Assembly (NCBI GenBank): GCA_963555705.1
Contig: OY743174.1
Coordinates: 55,016,234 to 55,080,233 of the forward strand
Direction of reading: 5' to 3'
Source of the DNA: Ligustrum vulgare
Lineage: Eukaryota > Streptophyta > Magnoliopsida > Lamiales > Oleaceae
DNA: 64,000 bases
Each line of letters starts with the position of its first letter. The first letter of the stretch is position 1. The notes beneath the pieces are model-generated. The model made no database searches. It was not told the DNA's origin and saw nothing but the letters and a program-made list of their open reading frames with translations. This document shows, piece by piece, positions 13,195 to 25,194 of the stretch. The translations under genes were made by a program, and so were the position numbers.

Positions 13195-16088
13195 TATATC
13201 TTATGGTTCGAGAGCCTTGTGAAAACTCGATTGATTGGTACTGGTTCATTATGTTCATACGATAACCTATATTTGCTTGAGACTATTGCATCATTTAATG
13301 AAACCTTGTATGTGGAATCACGTGGCACTAAGCGAAAATTAAATAAAGAAAATTCGGAAAAACTATGGCACAAGCGCTTAGGTCACATCTCAAAAAACTA
13401 GAGTTGAACGACTTGTGTCAGATGACATTTTGGATTCCCTCGACTTTACGGACTTTGATTTTTGTATTGATTGTATCAAGGGAAAACAGACCAAAACGAA
13501 AAGGTTAGGTGCTAATAGAACTTCGGACGTCTTAGAATTGATACACACGGATATTTGTGGACCATTCCCTACGGCTTCCTGGAATGGTCAACAGTACTTT
13601 ATATCATTCATAGACAATTACTCACGTTATGGACATCTATATCTTATTCATGAAAAGTCTGAGTCACTGGACATGTTCAAAGCTTTCAAAGCTGAAGTTG
13701 AGAATCAACTCAACAAGAAAATTAAAAGCGTTAGGTCTGATCGTGGTGGTGAGTACTACGGCAGATATGACGGTTCAGGTGAACAACGTCCAGGACCATT
13801 TGCTAAATTCCTAGAGGAATGTGGAATCGTCCCACAGTACACCATGCCAGGTTCTCCTAGCATGAATGGTGTAGCTGAAAGACGAAACAGGACTCTTAAG
13901 GATATGGTAAGGAGTATGATTAGTCATTCTACTTTACCAAAATCACTTTGGGAGAAGCATTAAAGACTGCAACTTATATTCTGAATAGAGTACCAACTAA
14001 AGCTGCTGCTAAAACACCTTATGAGCTTTGGACATGCAGAAAGCCCAGTCTAAAGCATTTCCACATTTGAGGATGTCCAGCTGAGGCAAGGCTTTATAGG
14101 CCGCATGAAAATAAATTGGACTCCAAAACTGTTAGCAGCTACTTTATTGGTTATTTTGAGCGATCAAGGGGTTACAAGTTTTATAATCACACGCTTAAGT
14201 CAATTTTTGAAACGGGAACTGCAATATTTTTTGAGGATGTTGAGTTTGGGGGGAGAAATAAGGTTAGAGACATTATCTTTGAGGAAGAAGCTGAGGAAGG
14301 ATCCATTTCGATTCCTACTGTTACTTTTGACAATGTGCAGGTTTCTATACCTGTCATTGATCAAGAAGTATATCCGGAAACTCAGCATGATAATGTTGAA
14401 GAAACTCCCATCCAAAATCCAGAAGTACAAACTCAACAACCTCAACAAACAATACCATTAAGGAGATCCACTCGAGAAAGGAAAAATGCTATTTCGGATG
14501 ATTATATAGTATTTCTCCAAGAACATGAGGAAAATAATGGAATGATGGAAAATGATCCAATCAATTTTCATCAGGCCATGAAGGGTTCTGACTCTCAAAA
14601 GTGGATTGATTCCATGAATGAGGAGTATAAGTCTATACAAGACAATAAAGTTTGGGATCTTGTCCCATTACCAGAAGGTGCGAAACTCATTGGTTGTAAA
14701 TGGATTTTTAAAACCAAAAGGGATTCGAAAGGTAATGTGGAAAGATATAAGGCTCGTCTTGTAGCTAAAGGCTTTACACAAAAGGAAGGTATTGACTTCA
14801 AAGAGACTTTCTCTCCGGTTTCAACGAAAGACTCTTTCAGGACAGTCATGGCACTTGTTGCACATTTTGACCTTGAGTTACATCAGATGGATGTAAAGAT
14901 GGCGTTTCTCAATGGAGACATTGATGAGACGATTTATATGGTCCAACCAGAAAACTTCGTGTCAGGAGACTTGAAGAATATGGTTTGCAAATTAAAGAAA
15001 TCTATCTATGGACTCAAGCAAGCTTCCCGTTAGTGGTACTACAAATTTCATCAAGTGATCATCTCGTTTGGTTTTGAGATAAATGTTGTTGATGATTGTG
15101 TGTATCACAAGTTCAGTGGGAGTAAGCATATTTTCCTGGTTTTGTATGTCGATGACATACTGCTTGCCACTAATGATATAGGCATGTTGCACAAAACCAA
15201 GAGCTTTTTGTCAAAGAATTTTGAGATGAAAGATCTTGGGGACGCCTCTTTCGTATTAGGAATTCAGATACACCGGGACCGCTCTCGGGGTATTCTTGGA
15301 TTATCACAAAAGAGCTATATCGATAAAGTTCTTATAAGGTTTGGCATGCAGGATAGTAAACCAGGGGACACCCCTGTTGCTAAGGGAGACAAATTTAGTC
15401 TCAATCAGTGCCCGAAAAATAATCTTGAAGTTAAGGAAATGTAAAAGATTCCCTATGCATCAGCTGTTGGGAGTCTGATGTATGCTCAAGTTTGTACACG
15501 TCCAGACATAGCGTTCATTGTTGGAATGCTAGGCAGATATTTAAGTAACCCTGGGATGGATCATTGGAAAGCAGCAAAGAGGGTTATGAGGTACTTGAAG
15601 AGAACAAGAAATTGCATGCTTACATACAGCAGATCGGATAAGTTAGAGATTGTAGGATATTCCGATTCTGATTTTGCGGGATGCCAAGATAGTAGAAGAT
15701 CCACATCAAGCTACATATACTGCTAGCTGGAGAAGCCATTTCCTGGAGGAGTGCTAAGCAGACACTCGTAGCTTCTTCCACTATGGCAGCAAAATTTGTA
15801 GCTTGTTATGAGGCATCTAATCATGGGATATGGCTGCGAAATTTTGTCACCGGGCTGCGCATTCTGAATGGAATTGAAAGACCATTAAAGTTATATTGTG
15901 ACAATAACTCTGCAGTGCTATATTCCAATAACAACAGGAGTTCAACTAAGTCAAAGTACATTAACATTAAGTTCCTGGTTGTGAAGGAAAGGGTACAGAG
16001 TAGACAGATTTCCATAGAGCATATTGGGACAAACTCCATGATTACGGATCCGCTTACTAAGGGATTAGCACCTAAGGTCTTTCACTAG
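13195..16088 (+). pseudogene. Ty1/copia gag-pol polyprotein remnant (GAG-pre-integrase, integrase, RT, RNase H)
   Basis: Domains in order: GAG-pre-integrase (LWHKRLGHIS near 13360-13400); integrase core with HTDICGPF, SFIDNYSRYGHLY and SDRGGEY (13415-13960); reverse transcriptase with GCKWIFKTK, YKARLVAKGFTQ and the catalytic YVDDILL block near 15147; RNase H with SDSDFAGCQDSRRSTSSY and the tail TDPLTKGL. The 5' end (gag and protease) is missing. Lesions: one extra A near 13395, one missing base near 13953, TGA 14068-14070, TAG 15031-15033, TAA 15442-15444 and a frameshift near 15718. Non-functional. Six lesions in about 2.9 kb suggest moderate age. Confidence 0.92.
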
Positions 16089-16549
16089 CACACTGCTCGT
16101 ATGGGTGTAATATTTCTTGAGGATATCATGATTTAGTGGGAGTTTGTATTTTGGTTGCTTTATGTTTTGGTTTTGGACACATTTGTGTATTTGGATAATT
16201 TTCTGTACAGAAATAAAGTATTCAGTTCATTCTACTCTATTACATTATGTTTGGTATTGATCTCACCTAAGGAATAAAGTCGGACCAATTGAAAATAGGC
16301 ATGTTTGGATCACATAACATGTAATTTTCATACTACACTCTCGTGATTGATCTATGTCATTTGGTTGTATTGGTATACGTGACCATTGATGGATTTAGTT
16401 ACGATTAATGTAACGAAAGTCGCTTTTATCCTATATTGATATGATTGATGAACGGATTGTTTGGAAATACCCTTAATAATGATAGCAAATTTTTGAGTTC
16501 ATAAGGTTGTACACATTTGTAAGGATACATGTATGGCCCACTGGGAGAT

Positions 16550-17002
16550 TGTTGGATAAAATTTAATGATGTGGAGCCAAACATATATAAAATAAAATGT
16601 GTGGTGCTATCTTAAGGATTTAGTCAATAAAGTGATCCACTAAAGATTATTCAGGACTAATGGGTATTAAGTGTCGTGAGATTAAAGTGTAGAGACGGAT
16701 TCAATGTTTTAAATTGATGATGGGCCAATTTAATAACATTGAAACACGATAGTTGCCCTACAACTATTTATACAGGTCATGGTCCCCAATTGAGCGTGGC
16801 TTTTCATAATTCTCTGCATCCCCATCAACAGAGGACAAAATAAGGAGAAAACCACGAATCAGTTGGAAGGCCATAACCCTGTTCAATCAAACGCAACAAT
16901 GGATTCAGGTACGCTTCCGCTTCAGTTTCGATCTTGATAATTACAGCATGATGTTTGTGGATTTTAGATGAACATTCATCTATAATAAAATTAATTCCAA
17001 CA
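16550..17002 (+). repeat. 3' LTR of the copia element
   Basis: Starts TGTTGGA directly after the purine-rich CCACTGGGAGAT (polypurine tract, 16538-16549) and ends TCCAACA at 17002, so the LTR ends are perfect 7-bp inverted repeats. Length is 453 bp. The matching 5' LTR is absent, so no target duplication can be scored. Confidence 0.8.
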
Positions 17003-17426
17003 CGGTGCTTAGGAGATCATATATATATATATATATAACTTTAGTCTATAAACGACATACATATATAGAGAAATTCAAAAAACTCTTTATTTGTAAACTA
17101 TTACTTAGACTAGTACTTCATATGAGAAATATTTTCAAGTCAATTTTTTTTAACGTAATTAAAAATATAATTTTGGAATATAAGCGTTACAAGTTTATAA
17201 TTTTTTTTTTTAACATTTTATAGTTTCGAGCGTAGTTGAAGTAATCATAGATGGAGACATGATTGTAGAGAATCTAATTACAAAATATTGACATATATAT
17301 AATTAATAGTAACAAACAATGTTGCTGTAGATTATAAATCTAGATTGTAAAGACAAATTTTACGGTAGAATAAAATGGCTTTGGATGGGTACTTGAAGGA
17401 TGAGTACCTTAGAATTTAGAAATTAA
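17003..17426. other. Short intergenic stretch
   Basis: AT-rich with a TATATA microsatellite near 17020-17037. No gene seen. Confidence 0.5.
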
Positions 17427-17607
17427 GCCCCTGTTCTGTTTGCTGTTTTGAGGTCGTTTTCTGTTTTTATTTTCGAAAACGCTAAAAACGCGTTCTCTTT
17501 ACCATTTTCGAAAACGCATTTTGGAAAACAAAAAAAAAAATTGTACACAAAACGGAAAACGCCCGAAACATCGTTTTGGGCGTTTTGTGTGTATTTCGAC
17601 AAAAAAT

Positions 17608-17654
<47 letters not shown>

Positions 17655-18793
17655 GAATTATCTTAACTTAGAACTAAGCTTAATATAAAGTTTTTATTTT
17701 TTTATTATTTTTTTAGAATTATCCTAGTTTGGAACTAAGCCTAAATAAAGATTAATTTTTTTTTTTTTTTGAGAATTATTCTAACTTGGAACTAAGCTTA
17801 AATAAAGTTTTATTAAATTCAATATCAACATTACAAAAAAAAATTAAATGAGAATTCTTATTATTATATTTCAAAAAATGCACCAAACTGCATGGAATCG
17901 AAATGTACCAAACACGCAAAACTCTACTAAACAAAGCTAAATCTACCAAAAAAGAGCAAAATTTCACCAAGATGCCTAATCTAATACCAAAAGCGCGATA
18001 TGTACCAAATTGTGAGATGTTTCAAATTGTGCCCAAGAAATTTACCAAAATGCGCAAATAGCTCTAAAATTTACGAAAACAATGTCAATTGTACTGTGCT
18101 AACCAAGATGTGTGAAATGTTAAAAAATACTTCAAAATGTACTAAAATACACTATATATACCAGAATTCACCAAAATATACAAAATGCATGATATCGACC
18201 AAAATGCGCAAATCGTACCAGTGTGCGAATGTACCAAAATACAAGAAAACAAACCAAGTTAAATGAAATTTATCAAAATGCACAAAAATCTACTAAAATT
18301 CTAGAAATGTACCACATGAGAATTGTAGCAGGCAAGACCTATGATTAATCCTAGAAATGTGCCTGAATCAAATGTGGACTGATTACTCCACAAGGTCAAG
18401 ATGACTTTTAAATTTATTTTGTTTAATCAAACTCTGTATGAGTAATTAGAGTTACATGTATTATGGAAGTAATTTGGACTTGAATATTATGTTATTAATT
18501 TCTTATAATATTTTTTTGGAGTTGAACATTAATGACATTATTATTTGGTCCAAAAAAAAGTTAAACAATATAGATTGTTTAATATAATTCAGAAGCAAAT
18601 TCATTGAAAATAGTATAAGTTGTATTCTGCAAAATTTCAAACAGAACGTGTTTTCCAGCTTTTCATTTTCAAAAACAGTTTTCAGAAATGACAAACAGAA
18701 CACGTTTTCAGCAACATTGAAAATAAAAATAAAAACAGGAAATACAAAACATTTTCCAAAATGAAAATACAAAATAAAATACAAACAGAACGC
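17427..18793 (-). mobile_element. MITE-like element, 'GTTCTGTTTG' family, copy 3 (inverted, expanded)
   Basis: Inverted relative to copies 1 and 2: it begins CCCCTGTTCTGTTTGCTG and ends CAAACAGAACGCC. At about 1.37 kb it is longer than its relatives. It contains a poly(T) run of about 43 bases (17609-17651) and, at 17878-18310, a degenerate array built on ACCAAAATGCGCAAAT-like words that the other copies lack. Non-coding. Confidence 0.65.
17878..18310 (+). repeat. Degenerate short tandem array (ACCAAAATGC-like)
   Basis: The words TACCAAA, CACCAAA, ACCAAAATGCGCAAAT and close variants recur at roughly 18-22-base intervals over about 430 bases, with no perfect unit. It looks like an old minisatellite inside MITE copy 3. 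Confidence 0.5.
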
Positions 18794-19751
18794 CTACGGA
18801 ATTGAGCTGAAGGAGGAGAACCGGGTGTGGTCAACAACGTAGACTGAGTCAAGGCACAGTTCATTTAACTAACTACCTGTTCGGCAACTTTGGTTTTTTT
18901 TTTTTTTTTTTTTGCTTATAATCATTCCAATTTTCAATATAATTTTTTAATCACACATTTTTTCTCTCTCTCCAATTTTTTACTTTTTATTTACCTCGAG
19001 ATTTGAAAAAAAAAAATGCTTATAATAAAAAAGCCTGCCGCGGAAGAAAGGCTAAGTAAAATCAAGAAATTCGTCAAATTCTTAGCAAAAAGGGGGCTTC
19101 ATTTGCACCCTTGCCTAAACTCAGAAAAGCTGCAAATTTTGAATCCCAACAAAAAGCATCACAGATAAACTATCAACAAGATGCAGATAAAAAATCGTAA
19201 AGGTTTTTGAGGAAATTACAGTTTCAATTAAAATAGAAAGCCGATAAATTTGTTTACACTCAATCACAATGTATTTTCATAATGATTAACTTGCAAGATT
19301 GCAAAACTTTGTCCTAGTGTTTAGGTAACAAAAACAACCTGTAAATTGTATCCTCTCGCCCAAATATGCAAATAAATCTTCCAAATTAAACAAAAAATTG
19401 ACGTCTTGTTATAGATGTCCACACACTATTTCTTAATATTGCCCAAAAATCGCACTAAAGTAATAGGAGATGTTTGAGTATGAAACTATAGAAATTACAA
19501 CAAAAAGGCTTGTTTGAAGTTAATAATTTCCCATATAGTTTAAGAACATTAATAATTAATAAAGAAACAAAAATAATGAAATAAATAACCATAATTGCCA
19601 AAGCAGTAAGATTACACATCCAGACAGTCTGCAAGACAGCAAGAACACAATAAACATCTTTCATAGTTCGTGACAGGTCGAGAAATAACACGCAAATGTA
19701 AAAGTGCGAAAACCATATAACATCTTTATTTTTGGAATGGAAGATCATAAA
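18794..19751. other. Intergenic, one possible tiny ORF
   Basis: No established gene. An ATG at 19016 opens 50 codons on the plus strand (KKPAAEERLSKIKKF… rich in Lys, Glu and Leu) to a TAA near 19168. I do not recognise it and give it little weight. Confidence 0.35.
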
Positions 19752-21430
19752 TCAGTATTTTAGAAGTGTCTTGACAATGGACTTCACATTGAGCTTGATC
19801 AAATCGATGTAAGACTGCCCACATCCAACGAACATGACAGGTGATCTCGATATGTATACCATTGAGAATGCAGCTCCCACCTACTCCGCCATCAACCCAT
19901 ATCATGATAGAGATTCCAAAATATAAGTGAAATAATGTTGAAATCATAAAGTACTCAGATAAGACTATCATGGTTTGTTAAGCTAAAAAATTTAGCTTGT
20001 AAGCAAGTATACTTCTAAGTAAATAATTTGTAACTTGTAAATAAAGAGATCCCTATGCAGCTTCTACTTTAACAAGGAAAGGAAAATGAATGATGAATGA
20101 CCTTACATTATCATTAATTAATAGTATCAAACTTGGTAAGTAGGATCCAATCAATCTAGGGTTGGGGGAGGGCGACGGGTCAGCTAATTTCTGCAATAAA
20201 TGAAGAAAACCTGCTTATAACCTGCATGTGGGGGTTGGTGGGTATTGCAAAATGAATAAAAGTAAATATTTCACCAAAATCCGACAAACCTGATTAAATT
20301 TTGGCAGTTGATCCACGACATCATTCCCCACAAGTGCCTCACCAACAAACAATAGCTAATCAGGACTGTTAGATAGATAAGCTTTGACATAGCTTGCATT
20401 AGTGGTTCATTATCCTGAATAATGCAATTGAAAATAAATACGACAGTTGGGTAAAAAATTTATAGCGAAATGACATTACTCCAATGCAATGATCAAGGTA
20501 TAATGTTGGTCTCAAAACCCTGCTTATCATCAAGTCTCAACGAACAAAGGTTTTATTTGACAGCGTCTAGGCAAGTTCATTTAGAGAAATTTACAATTCG
20601 CCAACAAGCCACGTGTGAAATTCCTATATACCTGCATTCGACCAGCTGTATCAACAAGAACAACAATTGAACCATTTCGACTGGCTTCCTTTATTACTTC
20701 CTTCGCCACAATGGCAGGATCTTTCTCATAACCCTTCTCAATATTATAATCTGATAAGACAGATAGTTCCAAATTATTTACCAATTCTGTCATTGTTACT
20801 TCAATGAAACTACTTCACATGAACAAAAACTATGACTTCATAATCTAACCTGTAGTCTACGTGCATGAGTATGAAGCTGCTCAATAGCCCAAGATCGGAA
20901 TGTATCACAAGCAGCCAGCATGAATTTTATCTTATGCTACTGAAGCCAGTAAGCAACCTGCAACAAAAGGCCCATTAGATAAAAAGTGCATGTTCACACC
21001 ATAAACATCCAGTGTACCATTCCTCACATTTACAGCACACTATCTTAGCAACTTTTGTAGATTTACCAACTCCATTTATTCTTACAAAAAACACAACTTA
21101 TGGTTTTCCTTGTTTCTGTGCAGCATGTACATCCCTTAAAATGTCAATGGACTGCCTGGGTGTTAATATGCGAACAAGAGCTTCTTCCACTGCTGCCTGG
21201 TAGCATCAATTTAAGCCCTCACGTCATTACATGCAATGAGACAATTTACGATTTGCAAATATAAAGGAAAAAGGCAACTGGATTTGGTAGAGGGGTAAGA
21301 TAGAAAATTTTGTAATTTGGATTTTGCTCTGAATTATGCTGACAGTTAAATCAGTCAGACATACTTGTGTACCTGCACTGTCGAATGAATTCTTGTTAAA
21401 GAGGCCAGTTTTTTGCTCAAGACTTGTGAT
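19752..21430 (-). pseudogene. SRPRA: Signal recognition particle receptor subunit alpha (SRP54-type GTPase), unprocessed pseudogene
   Basis: Minus-strand exon remnants, 5' to 3': 21430-21373, 21196-21044, 20957-20850, 20750-20632, 20414-20290, 20190-20107, 19880-19752. They encode the GTPase half of the ER-membrane SRP receptor. Recognisable pieces are EEALVRILTPRQSIDILRD, a P-loop remnant [50 protein letters not shown], and the C-terminal VMFVGCGQSY…VKSIVKTLLK. Lesions: an in-frame TAA after QGKP (first GTPase exon), TAG after YWLQ, a frameshift plus TAG in the exon at 20290, and a frameshift in the exon at 20107. Introns with AG/GT borders remain, so it arose by DNA duplication and not by retroposition. 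The 5' half of the gene was not found. Confidence 0.85.
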
Positions 21431-21821
21431 AGGATACTAAAATAAGGGGGTTATTATGGGGATTTCATTTAATAAATAGTATAGGCATTTGTCTTCAATG
21501 TTATTGAATCAAACTTTGAATAAAACTCAAAACTTTGATACATTGGTTTTCTTCAAACAGGAAGAGTTTTTATGTTACAAAGGTTAGCATCTTGATTTTT
21601 CATACCTCTAAAAATTGAACAAGAATAATGGAATTAACCCCAAACTATTGCTGTCTTTGAAGGATACAATCCCTGGTCAGATCCTCAACGTCACATTGTG
21701 AGGGATCATTGCCCGAATCTTCAATTCGAGGGTAGTAAATGGTGAACTCTCAATCTGGCAAGTTTTATAATTTTGCCTCGGGATAATGCTAGCTAAAATC
21801 CTGCAACCTCGCATCATTCAG

Positions 21822-23588
21822 TCAGTCCTTGGTAGAAAATTTTGGAATCAAGCTTAAATACTGTGAACAATTTGTATCTTTTGACAAAATGTCTATAATT
21901 ACATATACTATTGATTCATTTGGCAAAATATTTCTTTCTTTCATTTTGTGAAGAAGTCCAACCATTTTTGGTGCGTCATTACAATTGCAAAATCCTCGCA
22001 TAAGCGTGCAAAATGTGACGAGATCAGGTGCACAACCTTTCTTTTCCATCTCCATGAACAAATTATACGCCTCTTCTATTTTTCCAATTGTACAAAATCC
22101 GCGGATCATGATGTTGTATGTAACTGTTGTCGGTATCAAACTCTTATGGGACAACCTCTCAAATATCTCAGCAGCGGAATCGAGCTTTCCTGCTTTACAC
22201 AATCCATCAAGGACACAACTATAGCTTTCAATATCAAGAACAAAACCAGATCTTTCCAAAATGTAAAACAAATCCATCGCCTCTGCAAAGCAATTATTTT
22301 TGAAAAATCCATCCAATAATATATTACAAGTAGTAGAATCCGGAGTCACTTCATAGACTTTCATCTTTGCAAAAAGTCCCTGTGCGACCTCAACTTTACC
22401 TACTTGAAATAGACCAAACAACATAGTGTTGAATGTGATTATTGTTGGTTTGTATTCTTCACGAATCATTTGTTCGAAAAGCCTCATGGCCTCCTCCAAT
22501 TTTTGACACTTGCAATACCCATTAATTAATGCGTTGTAGCATACAACATCTCGCTTATGGGCTTTAGCTTCCATGGTAGCAAACAACTCCCTTGCGTCAT
22601 CTATCCTATTTTCCAAGCAGAATCCGTTTATCAACGTGCCATATGTAAAAGAATCGGGCTCTTCACCCCTCTGAATCATCAGGTTCAACAACCCAATTGC
22701 TTCATTGGTTTTCCTGTCCTTACAAATTGCATGTATCATGACATTAAACAATACCGTGTCAGGACTAATGCCTTGATCCACCATTTCAATGAAGAATCGC
22801 TTTGCCTCCTCCCAGTTACCATCCTCACACAAACCATGAATTAAACCACCATATGTAATCAAGTTTGGCTTAATCCCCCTGCCCTTCATCTCCAAAAATA
22901 GTTGTTTACCTTTGTCTACAAAACCCTCTTTACAAAGGCCATGAATAAGCGTGCTATAACAAATTAAATCAGGCTTAAATCTTAAGTAAGACCTTCCATT
23001 CAAGTTCCCTGCTTCTTCATGCAACCGAAGCGCCATCTGTGCATTACCACTCCTACACAACCCCTTAATCAGAGTCCCCCAAGTCTTGATACTTGGTTGA
23101 AAGCCCAGATGAATAATTTTATTGAGCAATCCTACTGCATCACTAACCTTTCCTTCTATAAACAACCCATTAATCAATGAAGTAAAAGTGAAAATATCAG
23201 GACTATACCCCCTCTTTAAAATCCCACCTAAAACAGCAAAACCAAAAGCAACCCTTTTCAAGTTACAATAACAATTGAGCAAAACATTGAGCGTAAAAAT
23301 ACCAGGCAATAAATCAACTTCAACCATCCTGTGGTACATAAAAATCACATCTTGATAATTCTTGGTTTTGGCAACAGCAGCTAGCAATTGATTAAATGAC
23401 GAAACGGGAGGCAAACTTTTCCTTTTGAGCAAGTGATAAAAGGAGCTTATTTCATCACTCGTGTTGCTTCGTGTACAAATTTTACAGGTTCTTAGGTGTT
23501 TGGATTTTAATGGGTGTATGAGTATTGACGAAAGCTTACCTCTTCGGGTAGTTCCTGACAAACCAGTGACTACAGCGGCCATTCTCAT
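21822..23588 (-). CDS. P-class pentatricopeptide repeat (PPR) protein, RF-like
   Basis: Single-exon gene of 588 residues from the ATG at 23588; a second in-frame ATG lies 6 bases inside. PPR proteins bind organelle RNA one base per repeat and act in RNA processing, stability or translation. About 14 full 35-residue repeats plus a partial last one start near residue 62, each with the TYxxLIxGLC signature (FTFTSLINGL, CYSTLIHGLC, ITYGGLIHGLC, FTYGTLINGFC, VTYNIMIRGFC). There is no E, DYW or SMR domain. The N-terminal 45 residues are rich in Arg/Lys/Ser/Thr and low in acidic residues, which fits a mitochondrial presequence. Repeat style resembles the restorer-of-fertility-like clade (inference). 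No breaks seen. It lies just upstream of the SRPRA pseudogene on the same strand. Confidence 0.9.
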   Translation of the reverse strand: MRMAAVVTGLSGTTRRGKLSSILIHPLKSKHLRTCKICTRSNTSDEISSFYHLLKRKSLPPVSSFNQLLAAVAKTKNYQDVIFMYHRMVEVDLLPGIFTLNVLLNCYCNLKRVAFGFAVLGGILKRGYSPDIFTFTSLINGLFIEGKVSDAVGLLNKIIHLGFQPSIKTWGTLIKGLCRSGNAQMALRLHEEAGNLNGRSYLRFKPDLICYSTLIHGLCKEGFVDKGKQLFLEMKGRGIKPNLITYGGLIHGLCEDGNWEEAKRFFIEMVDQGISPDTVLFNVMIHAICKDRKTNEAIGLLNLMIQRGEEPDSFTYGTLINGFCLENRIDDARELFATMEAKAHKRDVVCYNALINGYCKCQKLEEAMRLFEQMIREEYKPTIITFNTMLFGLFQVGKVEVAQGLFAKMKVYEVTPDSTTCNILLDGFFKNNCFAEAMDLFYILERSGFVLDIESYSCVLDGLCKAGKLDSAAEIFERLSHKSLIPTTVTYNIMIRGFCTIGKIEEAYNLFMEMEKKGCAPDLVTFCTLMRGFCNCNDAPKMVGLLHKMKERNILPNESIVYVIIDILSKDTNCSQYLSLIPKFSTKD

Positions 23589-23590
23589 GC

Positions 23591-23632
23591 TCAAACCCAC
23601 AAGATTGAAAAACCAGTGACTACAACAGCCAT
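23591..23632 (-). promoter_or_regulatory. Upstream ORF made by duplication of the PPR start region
   Basis: A tandem duplication of about 45 bases repeats the start of the PPR gene (AACCAGTGACTACARC on the plus strand, at about 23560 and 23612). The upstream copy opens a 13-codon ORF (MAVVVTGFS…) whose TGA ends two bases before the main ATG at 23588. If it is within the transcript it could reduce or regulate translation. Confidence 0.55.
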
Positions 23633-24230
23633 TCCATTCTAGCGATCAATAGTCGTTTGATTTCGATGTTAGAAAATCATTGTAAATAAAATATTTTTTA
23701 AAGAATTGATTTTTGAAAATTATTTTGGTCGAAAATAGCAATTGAAAGTGTTTTGAAAGTTTAGGGTCTGTTCGGCTCCTTGAATTAATTGGAAAAATGG
23801 CAAAAAAACACAATATTTAATTTACGTAATTTCTCATACACATTTTTTCTTTTCAATTTTTAACCTCGTATTTTACATAAAAAATACAAATAAATTAAAT
23901 TATAATTTTGATGTGACCTAGCCAATCAAAGGTGTAATTGATATTATTTTTCATGACAAATAAAATAAAATATAATTATTTTAATCATTTTTTTTTTTAC
24001 TTTTTAACATTTATATTTAATAATAATGTTATTTGATAAAATTGATCAAACGTGACAAATAAGTGACTTTGCAAACCAAGAAAATATCTTCCACCTATTC
24101 CATGCAAGTGAGGCGCGCAAGTCAATAGAAAGAAAATATTTTTCACTCCTAATTTAGGCTGTCAAACAAGGGACAATGAGGAATTCATGATAAATTTATG
24201 GTAATCAAACACTCCATGTAACAAATATAT
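23633..24230. other. PPR upstream region
   Basis: AT-rich DNA that should hold the PPR promoter. No clear TATA box could be assigned. Nothing else recognised. Confidence 0.45.
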
Positions 24231-24238
24231 CCTGAAAT

Positions 24239-24724
24239 CAGGGCCGACCCTGAGTTTTGAGGGGTCCTAAACGAGCCTCCACCTCAAAATTTACTAGGCA
24301 AGTAAAAAACTTTTCATTGACAATTTCAAAGGTCAATTGATTAATAACTATAAGTAATAACTAAATATTAAAAGATCCACTAAATTTTTTAAAGCATTTT
24401 TGACATTTAATATTTTTATAAATATTTTCACAGCTATCTTTTCACAAATTTCTGATATGTATTGATATTTATTAGTTAAAACCACTAAAAATAAAAGAAA
24501 AGTAAATCTACAAGTCTACGAAATTGAACCAATGACCTATAGTATAAGTAAAAGTTACATTTTCTAATTCTACCAATTGCGCTAAGTTCAAATTATTATT
24601 TATTACTCTACTTTCATAGTATATATATGTAAAACAATGAGTTTGATTTTTCTACTTTGAGGGTCTTAATTGGTCGAGGGCCCTAAGCGACGGTTTTGCT
24701 CGTCTATGCTCAGGGCCGACTCTA
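24239..24724. mobile_element. Non-autonomous hAT-like element with near-palindromic ends
   Basis: Ends CAGGGCCGACCCTGAG and, read inward from the right, TAGAGTCGGCCCTGAG. Flanked by an 8-bp target duplication with one mismatch: CCTGAAAT (24231-24238) and CCTGGAAT (24725-24732). The ends and 8-bp duplication fit hAT elements. No transposase. Confidence 0.7.
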
Positions 24725-24732
24725 CCTGGAAT

Positions 24733-25194
24733 GACATGTAAATACAAGACAAATCACAAACATACTGGAAAAATGAACCATCACTGTCACAAATTGCTCA
24801 AACAAAGTCACAACAATCTTGATGCCCTGGAATTCATGTAAAATGTTGGCCTCGAGGTGCTTCGTTTTCTTTGATGTATTTTCATTCAGTTAATTTCGAT
24901 TTCAGCAAATGCTTTGCTGCGATGACATCCATGACCTTCATATATATTCTCTGGAAATGTAATCTTTATAAAATGATAGATTAGATTCATGATTTTTTTT
25001 TTTTTTTTTTTTTTTTGATAACATTGCAATCAACAACTTCACCAAATCAATCACTAATCCACTACCATTAACATTGAAATTTCTGGGACACCCTGAAGTT
25101 TGACCTTTTGTGCGAAATAGTTGCTATAAAAAATGAATATGTCACTTTTAATAGTTTCTAGATGATTAAATATACAAGTCCAATTATCCTAAGT
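24733..25194. other. Intergenic, no gene recognised
   Basis: Contains a long T run near 24991-25016. No coding or RNA feature seen. Confidence 0.45.

Noticed and set aside
19016..19168. 50-codon ORF (KKPAAEERLSKIKKF…)
   Set aside because: Short, isolated, no recognisable family or promoter; noted only as part of the intergenic stretch.
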